Source: Bin80 sp965220935 (GTDB lineage: Bacteria; Bacteroidota; Rhodothermia; Rhodothermales; Bin80). Taken from it: a stretch of DNA of 64,000 nucleotides. Numbering within the stretch: the stretch's first letter is position 1; each line of letters begins with the position of its first letter. Shown piece after piece: positions 8,521-17,911 of the stretch. The notes under the pieces are model-generated. The model ran no database searches. It was not told the origin of the DNA and saw nothing but the letters and a program-made list of their open reading frames with translations. Where the stretch lies: positions 2,604,001-2,668,000 of the forward strand of contig OZ244857.1 of the NCBI GenBank assembly GCA_965220935.1. Reading direction: 5' to 3'. A program made the translations under genes and the position numbers.

Positions 8521-10478
8521 GTGCCTGACAAAAAACCCCTACTTTGGGGTGTCACAATTTTTTGCGGGGCTTAATATACGAATTTTTTATTAACTGCTGG
8601 GCAGACTCTCCGATTTTAGTCGCGAAATTTTTGATCTGTTTCACCGATCTGCAAACCTCACCTATATTTGATCCAAATTCAGTGCATAGGCCACCGATTT
8701 TGCCTAAAATCTCTGCCGCACGGACGCACCTTTCCCAGCTCCAATGGTGGAGTAAGTTTTTTTGTGACTCAATGAAGAGTAATTTACGCCGCTTGGCGAA
8801 ACGACTCTCGGTATCGGGCCATTAATACCTTCCCGATTCGGCACAAATTCGTGGCGACCACACTTGCACCGATGCTTCGCGCAAACCCCGCCTTACCTCC
8901 TTTGGTACGAATACGTGCACCACCATGCTGTTCCAAAGAGTTGATGCAGGACTCAATCTGCGCATGCTGCCGACGTTTTCGCCGAAACTCTTCCGCCGAT
9001 TCTCGTTCGCGCTCTATCTTGTTCTTATAGCCCTTTTTGGGAAGAATGACCTCTATATCCAGAGCGCTTAATGCCTCAAAATTCTGAGGCGACCAAAACC
9101 CGCGATCAAAACTCATGGATCCAAGGTTTTCAAACTCTGTCCGATACTTGGTGGCGATCTCAATGGTCATATCTACATCTGATTGCGTCCATATAATCTC
9201 CCATCCCAGAATCAAGCCATGTTGACATTGGGTGATCGCGACGGGAACCCCCAATTCTACCTGATTGGGCATGGCCTTCCCCTTGACAATCCAACGTGTA
9301 TGCTCGGCATGGAGCGATAATAACTTCTCTGCATTGGGAATCTTTTCCCCCTCTATCACACGACGATGAACCAAATCTACCAACCGATTGAACTGTTCAA
9401 TCACCTTTTCTAATGGCGCAATCCGACTTGAACTTGGGTCAAGTTCCTTGATCTTATCCAAGACCAGTATACACTTCTGAATTCGATAGTAACAAATCTT
9501 AAAGAAGGCTAAGACCAGCTCTGGATTCTTCTCACGCTTCTTGGTGGTGTTGATCTCCAAGTAGGCATTGTTAACCGTAATAATCAAATGCTTTAACTGA
9601 CGCCAACCTGCAATGTCGTACGCCCCTAAATTGAAGGCCTCCCAGGCCCTTGAAGCAAGCTGCATGGCCAGAATGATTGAATCGCGCAATAACCGAACAT
9701 CATGGGGTGTCTCAACATGGGTTTCCACCACATACGAATCCGTCCGCGCTTCCAAAGGCGCATCAGATGCAACCCCAAAGACCTCTAACCCATGATCCAC
9801 GATCATCCGATTGAGGGTCAACCAAATGTCATCGGTGATCAGACTCACATTGTTGATAATCGTCTGCACACGATACAAGGACTTCGTACCAAAATCACTC
9901 GTATCATTTTGTAATAAGGTGCGAATGAGCGCAGAGTCATTAACCGTAAACGTCAATCGGTCAAAATCATAATCAAGCCCGAATTTTAGTACGGCTAAGA
10001 CAAAGATACGCCAGTACGTCAAACCCGGGCGCCCCGTAGTCTGATCTGTGTTCTCTCCGATCGCCTCTTGCAGGTACATGACAATCCGATCCCGTAGATC
10101 TGTGGCCATCCAGATGGACTGCAATGCCAAGATGATTTGGGACGTGTCGTCTCTGGAATTAGGATCTACGAAAAGATCCTCAATGGAGTTCATCCCCAGT
10201 GTCGGTTCAGTGTCAAATTGTGCGCGCATGGTCAATGATGTGATTAAATGAACGGTGAAGATTTTTCAAATCTTGATCAATTCAGAAAGAAAAACCCCAG
10301 AAAAGTCCTATAAATACAGTGATATCCACCGCCACAGGAAAAGTTTCGATTTTTTCATGAAAAATCTTCAACGCCTAAAATAACCGCAAAATGAACAAGC
10401 AAACTATCGGTAAGTACTTGTAAAATATAGCCCTTGCGATCCTATGCTAACCCAGAATTAGAGTTTATTGTCAGGCAC
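8521..10478 (-). mobile_element. ISNCY-like insertion sequence, complete copy A
   Basis: A 1958-base element. Its ends start GTGCCTGACA and are imperfect inverted repeats of about 30 bases (GTGCCTGACAAAAAACCCC at the left, GTGCCTGACAATAAACTCT at the right, read inward). It is flanked by the direct repeat TAAATA (8515-8520 and 10479-10484). It carries one transposase gene on the minus strand, which is full length. Copies B (31111-33054) and C (17217-17783) in this window are defective, so copy A is the best candidate for an active source. It interrupts the lipoprotein gene described at 7682-10644. Confidence 0.92.
8784..10235 (-). CDS. ISNCY-like transposase, intact
   Basis: A 483-residue transposase. 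The N-terminus (MRAQFDTEPTLGMNSIEDLF, then DPNSRDDTSQIILALQSIW) resembles ISNCY-group transposases, which begin with a similar block. The DDE-type core is suggested by TDSYVVETHVETPHD at about residue 165, FDRGFW at about 380 and the basic C-terminal third. The gene fills most of the 1958-base element. I am confident it is a transposase; the family name rests on recalled similarity only. Several antisense ORFs inside it are shadows. Confidence 0.85.
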   Translation of the reverse strand: MTMRAQFDTEPTLGMNSIEDLFVDPNSRDDTSQIILALQSIWMATDLRDRIVMYLQEAIGENTDQTTGRPGLTYWRIFVLAVLKFGLDYDFDRLTFTVNDSALIRTLLQNDTSDFGTKSLYRVQTIINNVSLITDDIWLTLNRMIVDHGLEVFGVASDAPLEARTDSYVVETHVETPHDVRLLRDSIILAMQLASRAWEAFNLGAYDIAGWRQLKHLIITVNNAYLEINTTKKREKNPELVLAFFKICYYRIQKCILVLDKIKELDPSSSRIAPLEKVIEQFNRLVDLVHRRVIEGEKIPNAEKLLSLHAEHTRWIVKGKAMPNQVELGVPVAITQCQHGLILGWEIIWTQSDVDMTIEIATKYRTEFENLGSMSFDRGFWSPQNFEALSALDIEVILPKKGYKNKIERERESAEEFRRKRRQHAQIESCINSLEQHGGARIRTKGGKAGFARSIGASVVATNLCRIGKVLMARYRESFRQAA

Positions 10479-10716
10479 TAAATATAATGCTTCGGAAATA
10501 CGACGCAACCTAACTTGGGGTGTGGGGTTCACTTTATCAGCATCAGTTAGTGTGAGAGGCTGGATCAACAGTTCGTATGAAGGATACAACAGAGAATTTA
10601 ACAGTGAGCCTCAGTCTTGTTCAACCCGCCTTTTCAAAAGATAATCATTTCACTTGAACAAAAGCCACTGCTGATCAAATCTTTGACTCTCGCGTGTGGA
10701 TACTGTCATAGTTCTT

Positions 10717-10750
10717 AATCAAGTACTGCGTCTCTGTCCAGTACTTGATT
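10717..10750. promoter_or_regulatory. Perfect 12-base inverted repeat upstream of the outer-membrane gene cluster
   Basis: AATCAAGTACTG at 10717-10728 pairs perfectly with CAGTACTTGATT at 10739-10750, with a 10-base loop. It ends 41 bases before the ATG at 10792. There is no good T tract on either strand, so it looks less like a terminator than a regulatory hairpin or operator of the outer-membrane/TonB genes that follow. Confidence 0.45.
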
Positions 10751-10791
10751 ATGGAGTATTTTACACTTCATTCTCTCATACATCTTCTTTA

Positions 10792-11355
10792 ATGTTGACT
10801 ATTAGATATTCACTAGTCTTATTACTTTTTTTTTCTATCAGTTCAGCATGCTTTACCCCTCACTCACAAGCGCTGTCAGGTTTTGGTATTGGATTTGTTT
10901 ACGGGAGACACATCGGTGGACTTAGCCTGCGGTATGAGTCTTTACAAATTTTCTTTCAGGGGGCTGGACGAACACTACAATCAAATAATGACGGCGATGG
11001 AGGTTTTTATATTGATGCTGCCGCGAGATATACTCATCCTCTACCATCATGGAATAGAGTGAAATTTAAAGTGCTTGGTCAAGTTGGACGCGAATCCATT
11101 ATTCCAGAATTAGGTCAAGTAAATCGCTGGCGCTTCTCCACCAGTGGTAGCGCCGAAGTTCCTCTCAACAGAAATTCCGTTTCCAAAGGGCTATTTCTTA
11201 GTGGAGACATAGGATTTTCAGTTGATCACACAGGCTATGTAGGATTTCCCATCGCTTGGGGACTAGGACTTCATGTCCATTTTGACTCTCTTCGCAAAGT
11301 ATCTCCAGAATTTCTCGACAGATTTTCACCCATACATTTATGCCATAATGCATGA
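10792..11355 (+). CDS. Predicted outer-membrane or secreted protein of unknown function
   Basis: About 187 residues from the ATG at 10792; the frame is open to 10696, but that extension is unlike a leader. Residues 1-27 form a signal peptide (MLTIRYSLVLLLFFSISSAC). The remainder alternates polar and aromatic or hydrophobic residues in short strands (GFGIGFVYGRHIGGLSLRY, FYIDAAARYTHPLP, VKFKVLGQVG), which fits a small beta-barrel or porin-like protein. It overlaps the start of the TonB-dependent receptor by a few bases, so the two are probably co-transcribed. I do not recognise the family. Confidence 0.65.
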   Translation: MLTIRYSLVLLLFFSISSACFTPHSQALSGFGIGFVYGRHIGGLSLRYESLQIFFQGAGRTLQSNNDGDGGFYIDAAARYTHPLPSWNRVKFKVLGQVGRESIIPELGQVNRWRFSTSGSAEVPLNRNSVSKGLFLSGDIGFSVDHTGYVGFPIAWGLGLHVHFDSLRKVSPEFLDRFSPIHLCHNA

Positions 11356-13726
11356 TCAACTCAGATGGGTTACCCCTGGACTGATGTTGAAATTACTTCT
11401 GCTAATCCATACGAATGTGGTGTCCGCTCAGACAGTAACGATCCGTGGCTATGTGGAGGATGATACAAGCGGTGAGCGGATTATTGGTGCAAGTATCTAT
11501 GCTCCAAAACTGAACATTGGAGCAACGACAAATCAGTATGGATTTTACACACTTACATCTGAACCAGATTCTTTATTTTTTTTTGCGGTTTCTCATGTAG
11601 GATATGAATCCATTTCAAATCGCATCATCCTTACCAAAGACACGACACTTTCCTTTACGCTGGTGCCCCGAATCATGCGATTGGAAGATCTTCATGTTGT
11701 TGCTGCCAGAGAGAGTGAACTTGATAATATTCAAATGAGTCGTCATGAAATACCTATAGAGGAGATTGAAACATTGCCTGTAATCCTTGGAGAAATAGAT
11801 ATCCAGAAGACGCTTCAATTACTTCCAGGAGTTCAATCAGGGGTAGAAGGTAGCAGTGGGCTATATATACGCGGTGGCCGCGCTGATCAAAACATGATTC
11901 TATTGGACGGACTTCAAATATACAATCCAAACCATCTTTTTGGATTTTTCAGTGTTTTCAACTCTTCCGCAATGAAGCAGGTGGAATTGATAAAAGGCGG
12001 GTTTCCAGCGCGATATGGAGGGCGTCTCTCAGCGGTCGTCAATTACACAATGAAGGAAGGAAATCTAAAACAATTTGAAGGTGAAGGAGCACTGGGAATT
12101 GTCTCCTCACGATTACTCTATCAGGGGCCAATCGTAAAGGATCGCGCCTCATTCTTGATCGCTGGCCGTGAAACATTCTCAGACGAGTTGATGAGGCTCT
12201 ATTCTGTTGGCCGCAGAGAGAAAAACAGTGCAGGATTTTACGATTTGAACTTTAAGACCAATTATATACTTTCTCAGCGAAATCGTATTTACCTGAGTGC
12301 TTATGCGGGGGAAGACAAGTTTTCTTATGTACGGAGGCCATTTGGTGGAAGCGACGAAATTGATCATAGTTATACCCTGAGTTGGCGTAATCGCTTAGCC
12401 TCTCTGCGGTGGAATCTCCTCATCGGAAATCGACTATTCGCCAATGCTACTTTAGGTATAACACATTATCGTTTCGCCTCAGACACACAGTTTATTGACA
12501 TAGAGAATAACCAAGCATTTAACTTCAGTCAGATGTGGCATTCAGGGATTGATGACTGGACTGCACGAATTGATTTTGAGTATTTTCCACACACAAACCA
12601 TTACATACAATTTGGAGTAGAGGCCATTGTACATCGATTTGAGCCTGGCACTACTCAGACATTGCTTGACGAATCAAATAAACCACCTGTAAATCTATTA
12701 CAAAGTCCCTCGGGAGTTCTAAACTCAGAAATGATAGCCGTCTATGCTGAGGATGAAATTCAGATACATCCATCTCTGCAGGTGTCGGCTGCTCTGAGAC
12801 TATCCCAATATTTTACTCATGGCAAACGGTTTCAATCTTTTGAGCCCAGACTTGCAGCCAACGTAAGAATTACCGACAATACTGCCGCAAAAGCGTCGTA
12901 TGCCAGATCAAAGCAGTATGTGCATTTATTAACTGGAGGGGGCTCTGTATTTCCCACCGATTTGTGGATTCCTAGCATCAATGGTATTCCTCCCCAAAGT
13001 GGCTATCAGATAGCAGTTGGTCTTGTACAAAACTTCCGCGATGGGCGATATCAACTATCAACAGAGGGCTATTATAAGCGAATGCAAGGGCTTATAGAGT
13101 ACTCGTTTGGATCTGCCCGATATCAATCGGCCTTCTTGAATTGGCCAGATCTCATTGAAAGTGGTTCGGGCATATCTCAAGGTTTGGAGATCTTCTTTAG
13201 AAAAACCACAGGACTTTTAACCGGGTGGGCAGGTTACACATGGTCATCATCAACCAGACAGTTTGACTTACTCAATGACGGACGATCCTTTCCTGACGGA
13301 TTTGATCGTCGACACGACATATCAATAGTGATGCAATATCAGTTTTCCGATGCGATTCACTTTTCGGCTGTATGGGTCTATGGGAGTGGATACCCCGTAT
13401 GGGTTCACCAAGGACGTTACATTGTACAACCCAGACCAGAAGCTGGGTTTGGCTATTCATATAGTGCATTAGAACCAGGCCCGGTCAATTCAGCACGCGC
13501 TCCAATCTACCACCGTCTTGACCTCAGCGTACACTTTAACAAGCAAAAATCTTGGGCAGAGCGCACAATTACCATAGGCATATACAATGCCTACAATCGC
13601 CAAAATCCTATGTTCGTTTACCCTGAATATAATTTTTTAAGTAGTGTACAAAACTCAACTATCCAATATGAACAGTTGAGCCTGTTACAGTTAATTCCTG
13701 CAATCTCTTGGCAGTATAGGTTCTAA
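11348..13726 (+). CDS. TonB-dependent outer-membrane receptor with carboxypeptidase-like N-terminal domain
   Basis: About 792 residues from the ATG at 11348, chosen because a signal peptide follows (LMLKLLLLIHTNVVSAQ); an in-frame start at 11273 would place 25 extra residues before it. After the leader come a carboxypeptidase D regulatory-like domain (about residues 30-110: IRGYVEDDTSGERIIGASIY, NQYGFYTL) and the plug domain (LPGVQSGVEGSSGLYIRGGR, then DQNMILLDG). A long beta-barrel follows, ending in an aromatic residue (ISWQYRF). It imports a ligand across the outer membrane using TonB energy. The immediate DUF4249 neighbour is a known pairing in Bacteroidota. The ligand cannot be told from sequence. 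Confidence 0.9.
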   Translation: MHDQLRWVTPGLMLKLLLLIHTNVVSAQTVTIRGYVEDDTSGERIIGASIYAPKLNIGATTNQYGFYTLTSEPDSLFFFAVSHVGYESISNRIILTKDTTLSFTLVPRIMRLEDLHVVAARESELDNIQMSRHEIPIEEIETLPVILGEIDIQKTLQLLPGVQSGVEGSSGLYIRGGRADQNMILLDGLQIYNPNHLFGFFSVFNSSAMKQVELIKGGFPARYGGRLSAVVNYTMKEGNLKQFEGEGALGIVSSRLLYQGPIVKDRASFLIAGRETFSDELMRLYSVGRREKNSAGFYDLNFKTNYILSQRNRIYLSAYAGEDKFSYVRRPFGGSDEIDHSYTLSWRNRLASLRWNLLIGNRLFANATLGITHYRFASDTQFIDIENNQAFNFSQMWHSGIDDWTARIDFEYFPHTNHYIQFGVEAIVHRFEPGTTQTLLDESNKPPVNLLQSPSGVLNSEMIAVYAEDEIQIHPSLQVSAALRLSQYFTHGKRFQSFEPRLAANVRITDNTAAKASYARSKQYVHLLTGGGSVFPTDLWIPSINGIPPQSGYQIAVGLVQNFRDGRYQLSTEGYYKRMQGLIEYSFGSARYQSAFLNWPDLIESGSGISQGLEIFFRKTTGLLTGWAGYTWSSSTRQFDLLNDGRSFPDGFDRRHDISIVMQYQFSDAIHFSAVWVYGSGYPVWVHQGRYIVQPRPEAGFGYSYSALEPGPVNSARAPIYHRLDLSVHFNKQKSWAERTITIGIYNAYNRQNPMFVYPEYNFLSSVQNSTIQYEQLSLLQLIPAISWQYRF

Positions 13727-13729
13727 ACA

Positions 13730-14746
13730 ATGGCAAAATGGGTAGCATTTCTGATATTTGCATTTCTGTGTGGATGCCAATCACCAATTGAGTTGGAGAT
13801 CCCAGGAGATTATCAATCTAAGTTAGTTGTAGAGTCTCATTTTTCCCCTGATAGTCAATGGACGGTCAGGGTAGGGAAAAGTATCGCCGTAGTGAGCACT
13901 ATCTCCACCCCTAGTGAATTAATTCTACCAGATGCCACAGTCATTCTCTATGGGGACGACAATTTTTCAGATACGTTGAAATATGATGATCACGGGCTAT
14001 TCAGATCATCTCATGTCCACCGACCTTTAAGTGATATTACCTACACAATTCAGGTTAGTGATACTGGCTTCCAACAAGTTGAGGCATCCTCTATGGCTCC
14101 GCAACTGAAAAGTGGGCTACTTTCAGTAAATAAACTATCTGTTAATGACTCACTTGGAACTGAAAAATATTCACTTCAATTTCATGTAGAGGATCTGCCT
14201 GGTAGAAATTATTATCAGGCATCTATTTCTCAGGTACTACCATTATGTGATACAGACAGTAGTGGAATAATCATCCAAGACACTCCCGATGTATTGTTAT
14301 ATTTTGACCGTCTCACATTTGAGAGCAACTCCCCGTTATTTCGTGATTTTATAGAGACAGTAGATGATCCAACGCTTCCCGCAATTGAAGAAGATTTCAG
14401 GATTCCTTATTTTTCAGATAAATTGTTTGAGTCTAACACGCAACAATTTGAAATCACATTTGAATCGGTATCGCTTAAATCAATCCCAGCTCTATTTTTC
14501 CTTGAAATTTGGTCCCTCAGTGAGGAACTATTTGCTTATGAGAGATCCCTTGCGATTCACGACATTAACTTCGGAGTACCGAATATCGCTCAGACAACTC
14601 CTATACATTTATATTCTAATGTACAAAAAGGACTTGGCATTTTTGCTGGATTTACGCGCAATACTTACAGATTTGACGATCAACAAAATGAATGGGAGGA
14701 GGATGTTCTGGAGTTCAACCCCGAGGCTATACAGCCCTGTCTATAG
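13730..14746 (+). CDS. DUF4249-family lipoprotein
   Basis: A 338-residue lipoprotein that begins 3 bases after the receptor stop. The signal peptide ends in the lipobox FLCGC, with the lipid-attached Cys at about residue 16. It is followed by the family-typical IELEIPGDYQSKLVVES and beta-rich segments (LPDATVILYGDD, YTIQVSDTGF). DUF4249 proteins accompany TonB receptors of this type and probably act at the cell surface in ligand capture; this is inferred from neighbourhood. It ends with TAG, which shows that amber is used as a real stop in this genome. Confidence 0.85.
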   Translation: MAKWVAFLIFAFLCGCQSPIELEIPGDYQSKLVVESHFSPDSQWTVRVGKSIAVVSTISTPSELILPDATVILYGDDNFSDTLKYDDHGLFRSSHVHRPLSDITYTIQVSDTGFQQVEASSMAPQLKSGLLSVNKLSVNDSLGTEKYSLQFHVEDLPGRNYYQASISQVLPLCDTDSSGIIIQDTPDVLLYFDRLTFESNSPLFRDFIETVDDPTLPAIEEDFRIPYFSDKLFESNTQQFEITFESVSLKSIPALFFLEIWSLSEELFAYERSLAIHDINFGVPNIAQTTPIHLYSNVQKGLGIFAGFTRNTYRFDDQQNEWEEDVLEFNPEAIQPCL

Positions 14747-15446
14747 TATCAAAATTAAATCGTTATTGTTGAGACAAAATACGTACAGATGTCTCATCAA
14801 ACCAACTCAATCTTAAAGTGGGAAAGATTCGTCAGATATTTTTGTGACCCAACCTTAGTCGCATTGATTTAATCTGGTAAATAGTTTAATAGACTTCCCC
14901 AATCACTGATTACCGTGATCAAAACGCTCGCCAGTAATACTGCCAATATAGCGCCTAATAAATCCTTTGTAAAATGGATTTTCCCATCATAGCATCGAGG
15001 TCTCGTGGCTATCTTTTCTGTCGCGCTTACCAAAGAGATGATCTTCTCTAATTTTGAAAGCAGTATGGTTTATTGTCCGCCGTCTCATTCGTTCAACCGT
15101 TTACCTTGCTGATATAATTATTTTTGGAGAGATAGTCAGCAGTAGAACTTCCTATTGAATAGTTACCTCATTCTCAGTGACATACTATATCCTAAGGGCT
15201 ATTTCTAAGATTCTGCCAGCAAAAGCCGCCATATTCGGTGTGGTAAATCAGTATCAATATTCAAAGATGTAGTGCTCACCCACTAACCGAATTCTTGAGC
15301 GGTTTTACGATTTGATTGAATCTCATCAAAGAGTAGTAATGGGTAGAGATGGGTTTCGCACAGAACCAGAGATGATCATCAGTGATCTCCTTGAAGAATT
15401 AAGACTGATAACACACTCACGTTGCAAATCTATGATTGCTATCCAA
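14747..15446. other. Long intergenic region with a possible gene tail on the minus strand
   Basis: About 700 bases between convergent genes. On the minus strand, from about 15060 down to the TAA at 14869-14871, an open frame without an ATG encodes roughly 60 residues with one strongly hydrophobic segment (LLGAILAVLLASVLITVIS) and the ending LLNYLPD. It looks like the tail of a membrane protein gene whose front is lost. Nothing else is recognisable. Confidence 0.35.
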
Positions 15447-17072
15447 TCATGAATTGCGCATGGTTGATGAAGAAATAGAAAAGTGGTCGGCAATCATGTC
15501 AAGCTTCTCAAGGACTTCGGGATGAATTTCTCCTTTCTTCATATGAGACGCAAGTTGAAAATAATCTCGTTCTGCAAAGCTTAATCCTACGCGCTGAAAC
15601 ATTTTATTCAAGATAGTTTTCCCCTTTGTATTGGTTAATAAATCAGACTCCTGAAAAGGATTTCGAAGGAAGGCGCGAGGTAAGTTTTCCTGCAAATCTT
15701 CACTAATTTTTTCTGCCATTTCTATACCAAATAAACCTTCAACAAATCGAAAAATAGCCGTGGGGTGTATGAGATAATTTTCAATTTCGTATCTATCCCA
15801 ATATAAACGAATCATGCCAGTAGGGAGGGAATCAGAGATACTGCGATCTCTTCCATTGCTGTCGCACAGCTCTGCCCCAAACAAATCAGGGACTATTAAT
15901 CGTAGAGCCGAAAAATGCTTCGGTGAAGTCCATTCATGTTGAGCAGTTTCCCAAGAAAAAGGATGTTGTAAGAAATCTGAAAGAGGATGCTCCAGAATTC
16001 TCGACCATTCTTGTAGAATTAACAGATCTGTCTGTCCTTCAACATATAAAATTCCTGGTTCAACATGTGCAAGATAAATCTCCACATTCTCTAAATACAA
16101 TGTATCCAGAACCTTTCGTTTATCAGGAACCGAATGTATTTTTTCGCCGATGACGCGGATGCGCTCTTCTGAAGTTGCGTTAATCATACGTTCAGAATGT
16201 GTAGCAATGATGAGTTGGGAGTTGTTCTGTTTTGCGATTAATTGCAAATTCTGATACATTTTACCCTGCAATAAAATATGGAGATGGGCATCTGGTTCAT
16301 CAATCAGTACAATGGATGATTCCTTATAGAGTAGAGCACTATAAACCATCAGTACTTGCAAAAAGCCACTTGCAGCATTGCTAAGATCAAACAGGGGCCC
16401 GCCCTGACAATGTCGGTAACGGAGGATTATCTTTTCAAAAACGCGTAGGTCATCCAACTCATAGCCAAAGAATGATCGTATCACACCTTGTAATATTTCC
16501 CATTTTGTTTTATCTTGACTGACCATCCAAACCATATTACGCAGAATTTTACCAGATTGAGCCCTAGCGAGTGTAGGAGAGATTATCCTATCATCATAGG
16601 GAGGTTCTTCAATGTCAATCCCAGAGTGAGGAGGAATATATATTGGGCTTATTGGGTCATCTAAGAATTTCTTTAAATCAACTTCATCAACATCCTTCAA
16701 CGGGCGAAGCAATGCAATTTCTTCGTAATGATAGACCAATTCGAAACCTACTTTCCATTGAGTAGTGTGAAGCCCAATGACTACCGATTCTTGAATATTC
16801 TGATTGCTCCATAGTTGGTCAAAACTTACCAGAGGCACGCAGTAGAATCGAAACAAATTCAATTTGATGGATGGATAATTTTCATCTTCTTCACGAACTA
16901 GGTTGGGAGAATTCCTCGACCAGTGCGAAGCTAATTCTGACCATGCATTAATGGCTTGTAGGATACAAGTTTTGCCAGAATTGTTCGGGCCAGCAATAAC
17001 AATATGATCTGAGAGATCAAATTCCAGATCTCCAAACTTCTTAAAGTTTCGGATAATGACTTTTTGGATCAT
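15447..17072 (-). CDS. OLD-like AAA ATPase with possible TOPRIM region
   Basis: A 541-residue ABC/SMC-type ATPase. The N-terminus IIRNFKKFGDLEFDL is the usual OLD/RecF entry strand. Walker A is GPNNSGKT (residues 28-35); an ABC signature-like stretch is LSNAASGFLQVL; Walker B is VLIDEPDAHLH (about 252-262); the H-loop is ATHSE (about 285). After this, ILYVEGQTDLLIL (about 338-350) matches the first TOPRIM strand with its Glu, as in OLD-family nucleases and PARIS/Septu-like ATPases; later TOPRIM acidic motifs are not obvious. The likely role is DNA-end sensing or phage defence. No partner gene is adjacent: an IS fragment lies upstream and a 700-base gap downstream. Confidence 0.75.
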   Translation of the reverse strand: MIQKVIIRNFKKFGDLEFDLSDHIVIAGPNNSGKTCILQAINAWSELASHWSRNSPNLVREEDENYPSIKLNLFRFYCVPLVSFDQLWSNQNIQESVVIGLHTTQWKVGFELVYHYEEIALLRPLKDVDEVDLKKFLDDPISPIYIPPHSGIDIEEPPYDDRIISPTLARAQSGKILRNMVWMVSQDKTKWEILQGVIRSFFGYELDDLRVFEKIILRYRHCQGGPLFDLSNAASGFLQVLMVYSALLYKESSIVLIDEPDAHLHILLQGKMYQNLQLIAKQNNSQLIIATHSERMINATSEERIRVIGEKIHSVPDKRKVLDTLYLENVEIYLAHVEPGILYVEGQTDLLILQEWSRILEHPLSDFLQHPFSWETAQHEWTSPKHFSALRLIVPDLFGAELCDSNGRDRSISDSLPTGMIRLYWDRYEIENYLIHPTAIFRFVEGLFGIEMAEKISEDLQENLPRAFLRNPFQESDLLTNTKGKTILNKMFQRVGLSFAERDYFQLASHMKKGEIHPEVLEKLDMIADHFSISSSTMRNS

Positions 17073-17216
17073 TCACCCTTAAAAAGATTTCCCACTAAAA
17101 ACCAAAAATTGGATTAAACATTGACTCAATATGCGCAGGCACTCTGAGCCATAGATTGAAAAAATTGGAAGATAGTTATTTCAATATCAATGATAATTCA
17201 TTGAATTATGTACATA

Positions 17217-17783
17217 GTGCCTGACAATAAACTCTAATTCTGGGGTAGCATAGGATCGCAGGGGCTATATTTTACAAGTACTTACCGGTAGTTTGCTTGT
17301 TCATTTTGCGGTTATTTTAGGCGTTGAAGATTTTTCATGAAAAAATCGAAACTTTTCCTGTGGCGGTGGATATCACTGTATTTATAGGACTTTTCTGGGG
17401 TTTTTCTTTCTGAATTGATCAAGATTTGAAAAATCTTCACCGTTCATTTAATCACATCATTGACCATGCGCGCACAATTTGACACTGAACCGACACTGGG
17501 GATGAACTCCATTGAGGATCTTTTCGTAGATCCTAATTCCAGAGACGACACGTCCCAAATCATCTTGGCATTGCAGTCCATCTGGATGGCCACAGATCTA
17601 CGGGATCGGATTGTCATGTACCTGCAAGAGGCGATCGGAGAGAACACAGATCAAAACACCGGGGTTGACGCACTGGCGTATCTTTGTCTTAGCCGTACTA
17701 AAATTCGGGCTTGATTATGATTTTGACCGATTGACGTTTACGGTTAATGACTCTGCGAGCATTCGCACCTTATTACAAAATGA
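17217..17783 (+). mobile_element. ISNCY-like element, truncated copy C
   Basis: The right end (GTGCCTGACAATAAACTCT) begins at 17217 and the sequence follows copies A and B in reverse order through the transposase N-terminus, then stops matching near 17783. The other end is missing, so no target duplication can be read. It is an internal break of the element, not an intact insertion. Confidence 0.88.
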
Positions 17784-17796
17784 GGGCCTAATTTGA
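17464..17796 (+). pseudogene. ISNCY-like transposase, N-terminal fragment with frameshift
   Basis: The frame starts as in copy A (MRAQFDTEPTLGMNSIEDLF) and continues through IVMYLQEAIGENTDQ. At that point a small deletion moves the following homologous block (LTHWRIFVLAVLKFGLDYDF) into another frame. Homology ends after RTLLQN, about a quarter of the way into the protein. Not functional. Confidence 0.85.
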
Positions 17797-17911
17797 AAGT
17801 ATAATATACGACATTCATCTCAGTTTAGTGGGCAAACTTTAATAGAGTCTTTGAGATCAATGTAATGCTTTTAATCCTTGTATCAATTGATCCTCAATGA
17901 GTAACGATTTG

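Larger units (their letters stand above)
7682..10644 (+). pseudogene. Putative lipoprotein gene interrupted by an ISNCY-like element
   Basis: The first part runs in frame from about 7682 to the element at 8521. It has a hydrophobic stretch ending in a lipobox (VFTAGC), then a conserved-looking block DGRLSFASMDDFKEFM and about 200 further residues. The present stop TAG at 8519-8521 is made by the insertion: its G is the first base of the element. Removing the element (8521-10478) and one TAAATA copy keeps the frame open for a further 52 codons, to TAA at 10642-10644, giving about 333 codons in total. No ATG, GTG or TTG precedes the signal region in frame, so the 5' end is uncertain or also damaged (ATA at 7682 could be a mutated start). 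The function is unknown; surface lipoproteins of this style are common in Bacteroidota. Confidence 0.7.

Noticed and set aside
8784..10251. Open frames antisense to the ISNCY-like transposase (for example 9613-9795, 10048-10251)
   Set aside because: They recur identically in every copy of the element, lie wholly inside the transposase gene in reverse, and have no recognisable product.
14364..14816. 150-codon plus-strand frame overlapping the DUF4249 gene
   Set aside because: It is in another frame of a clear lipoprotein gene and rich in residues typical of out-of-frame AT-rich translation.
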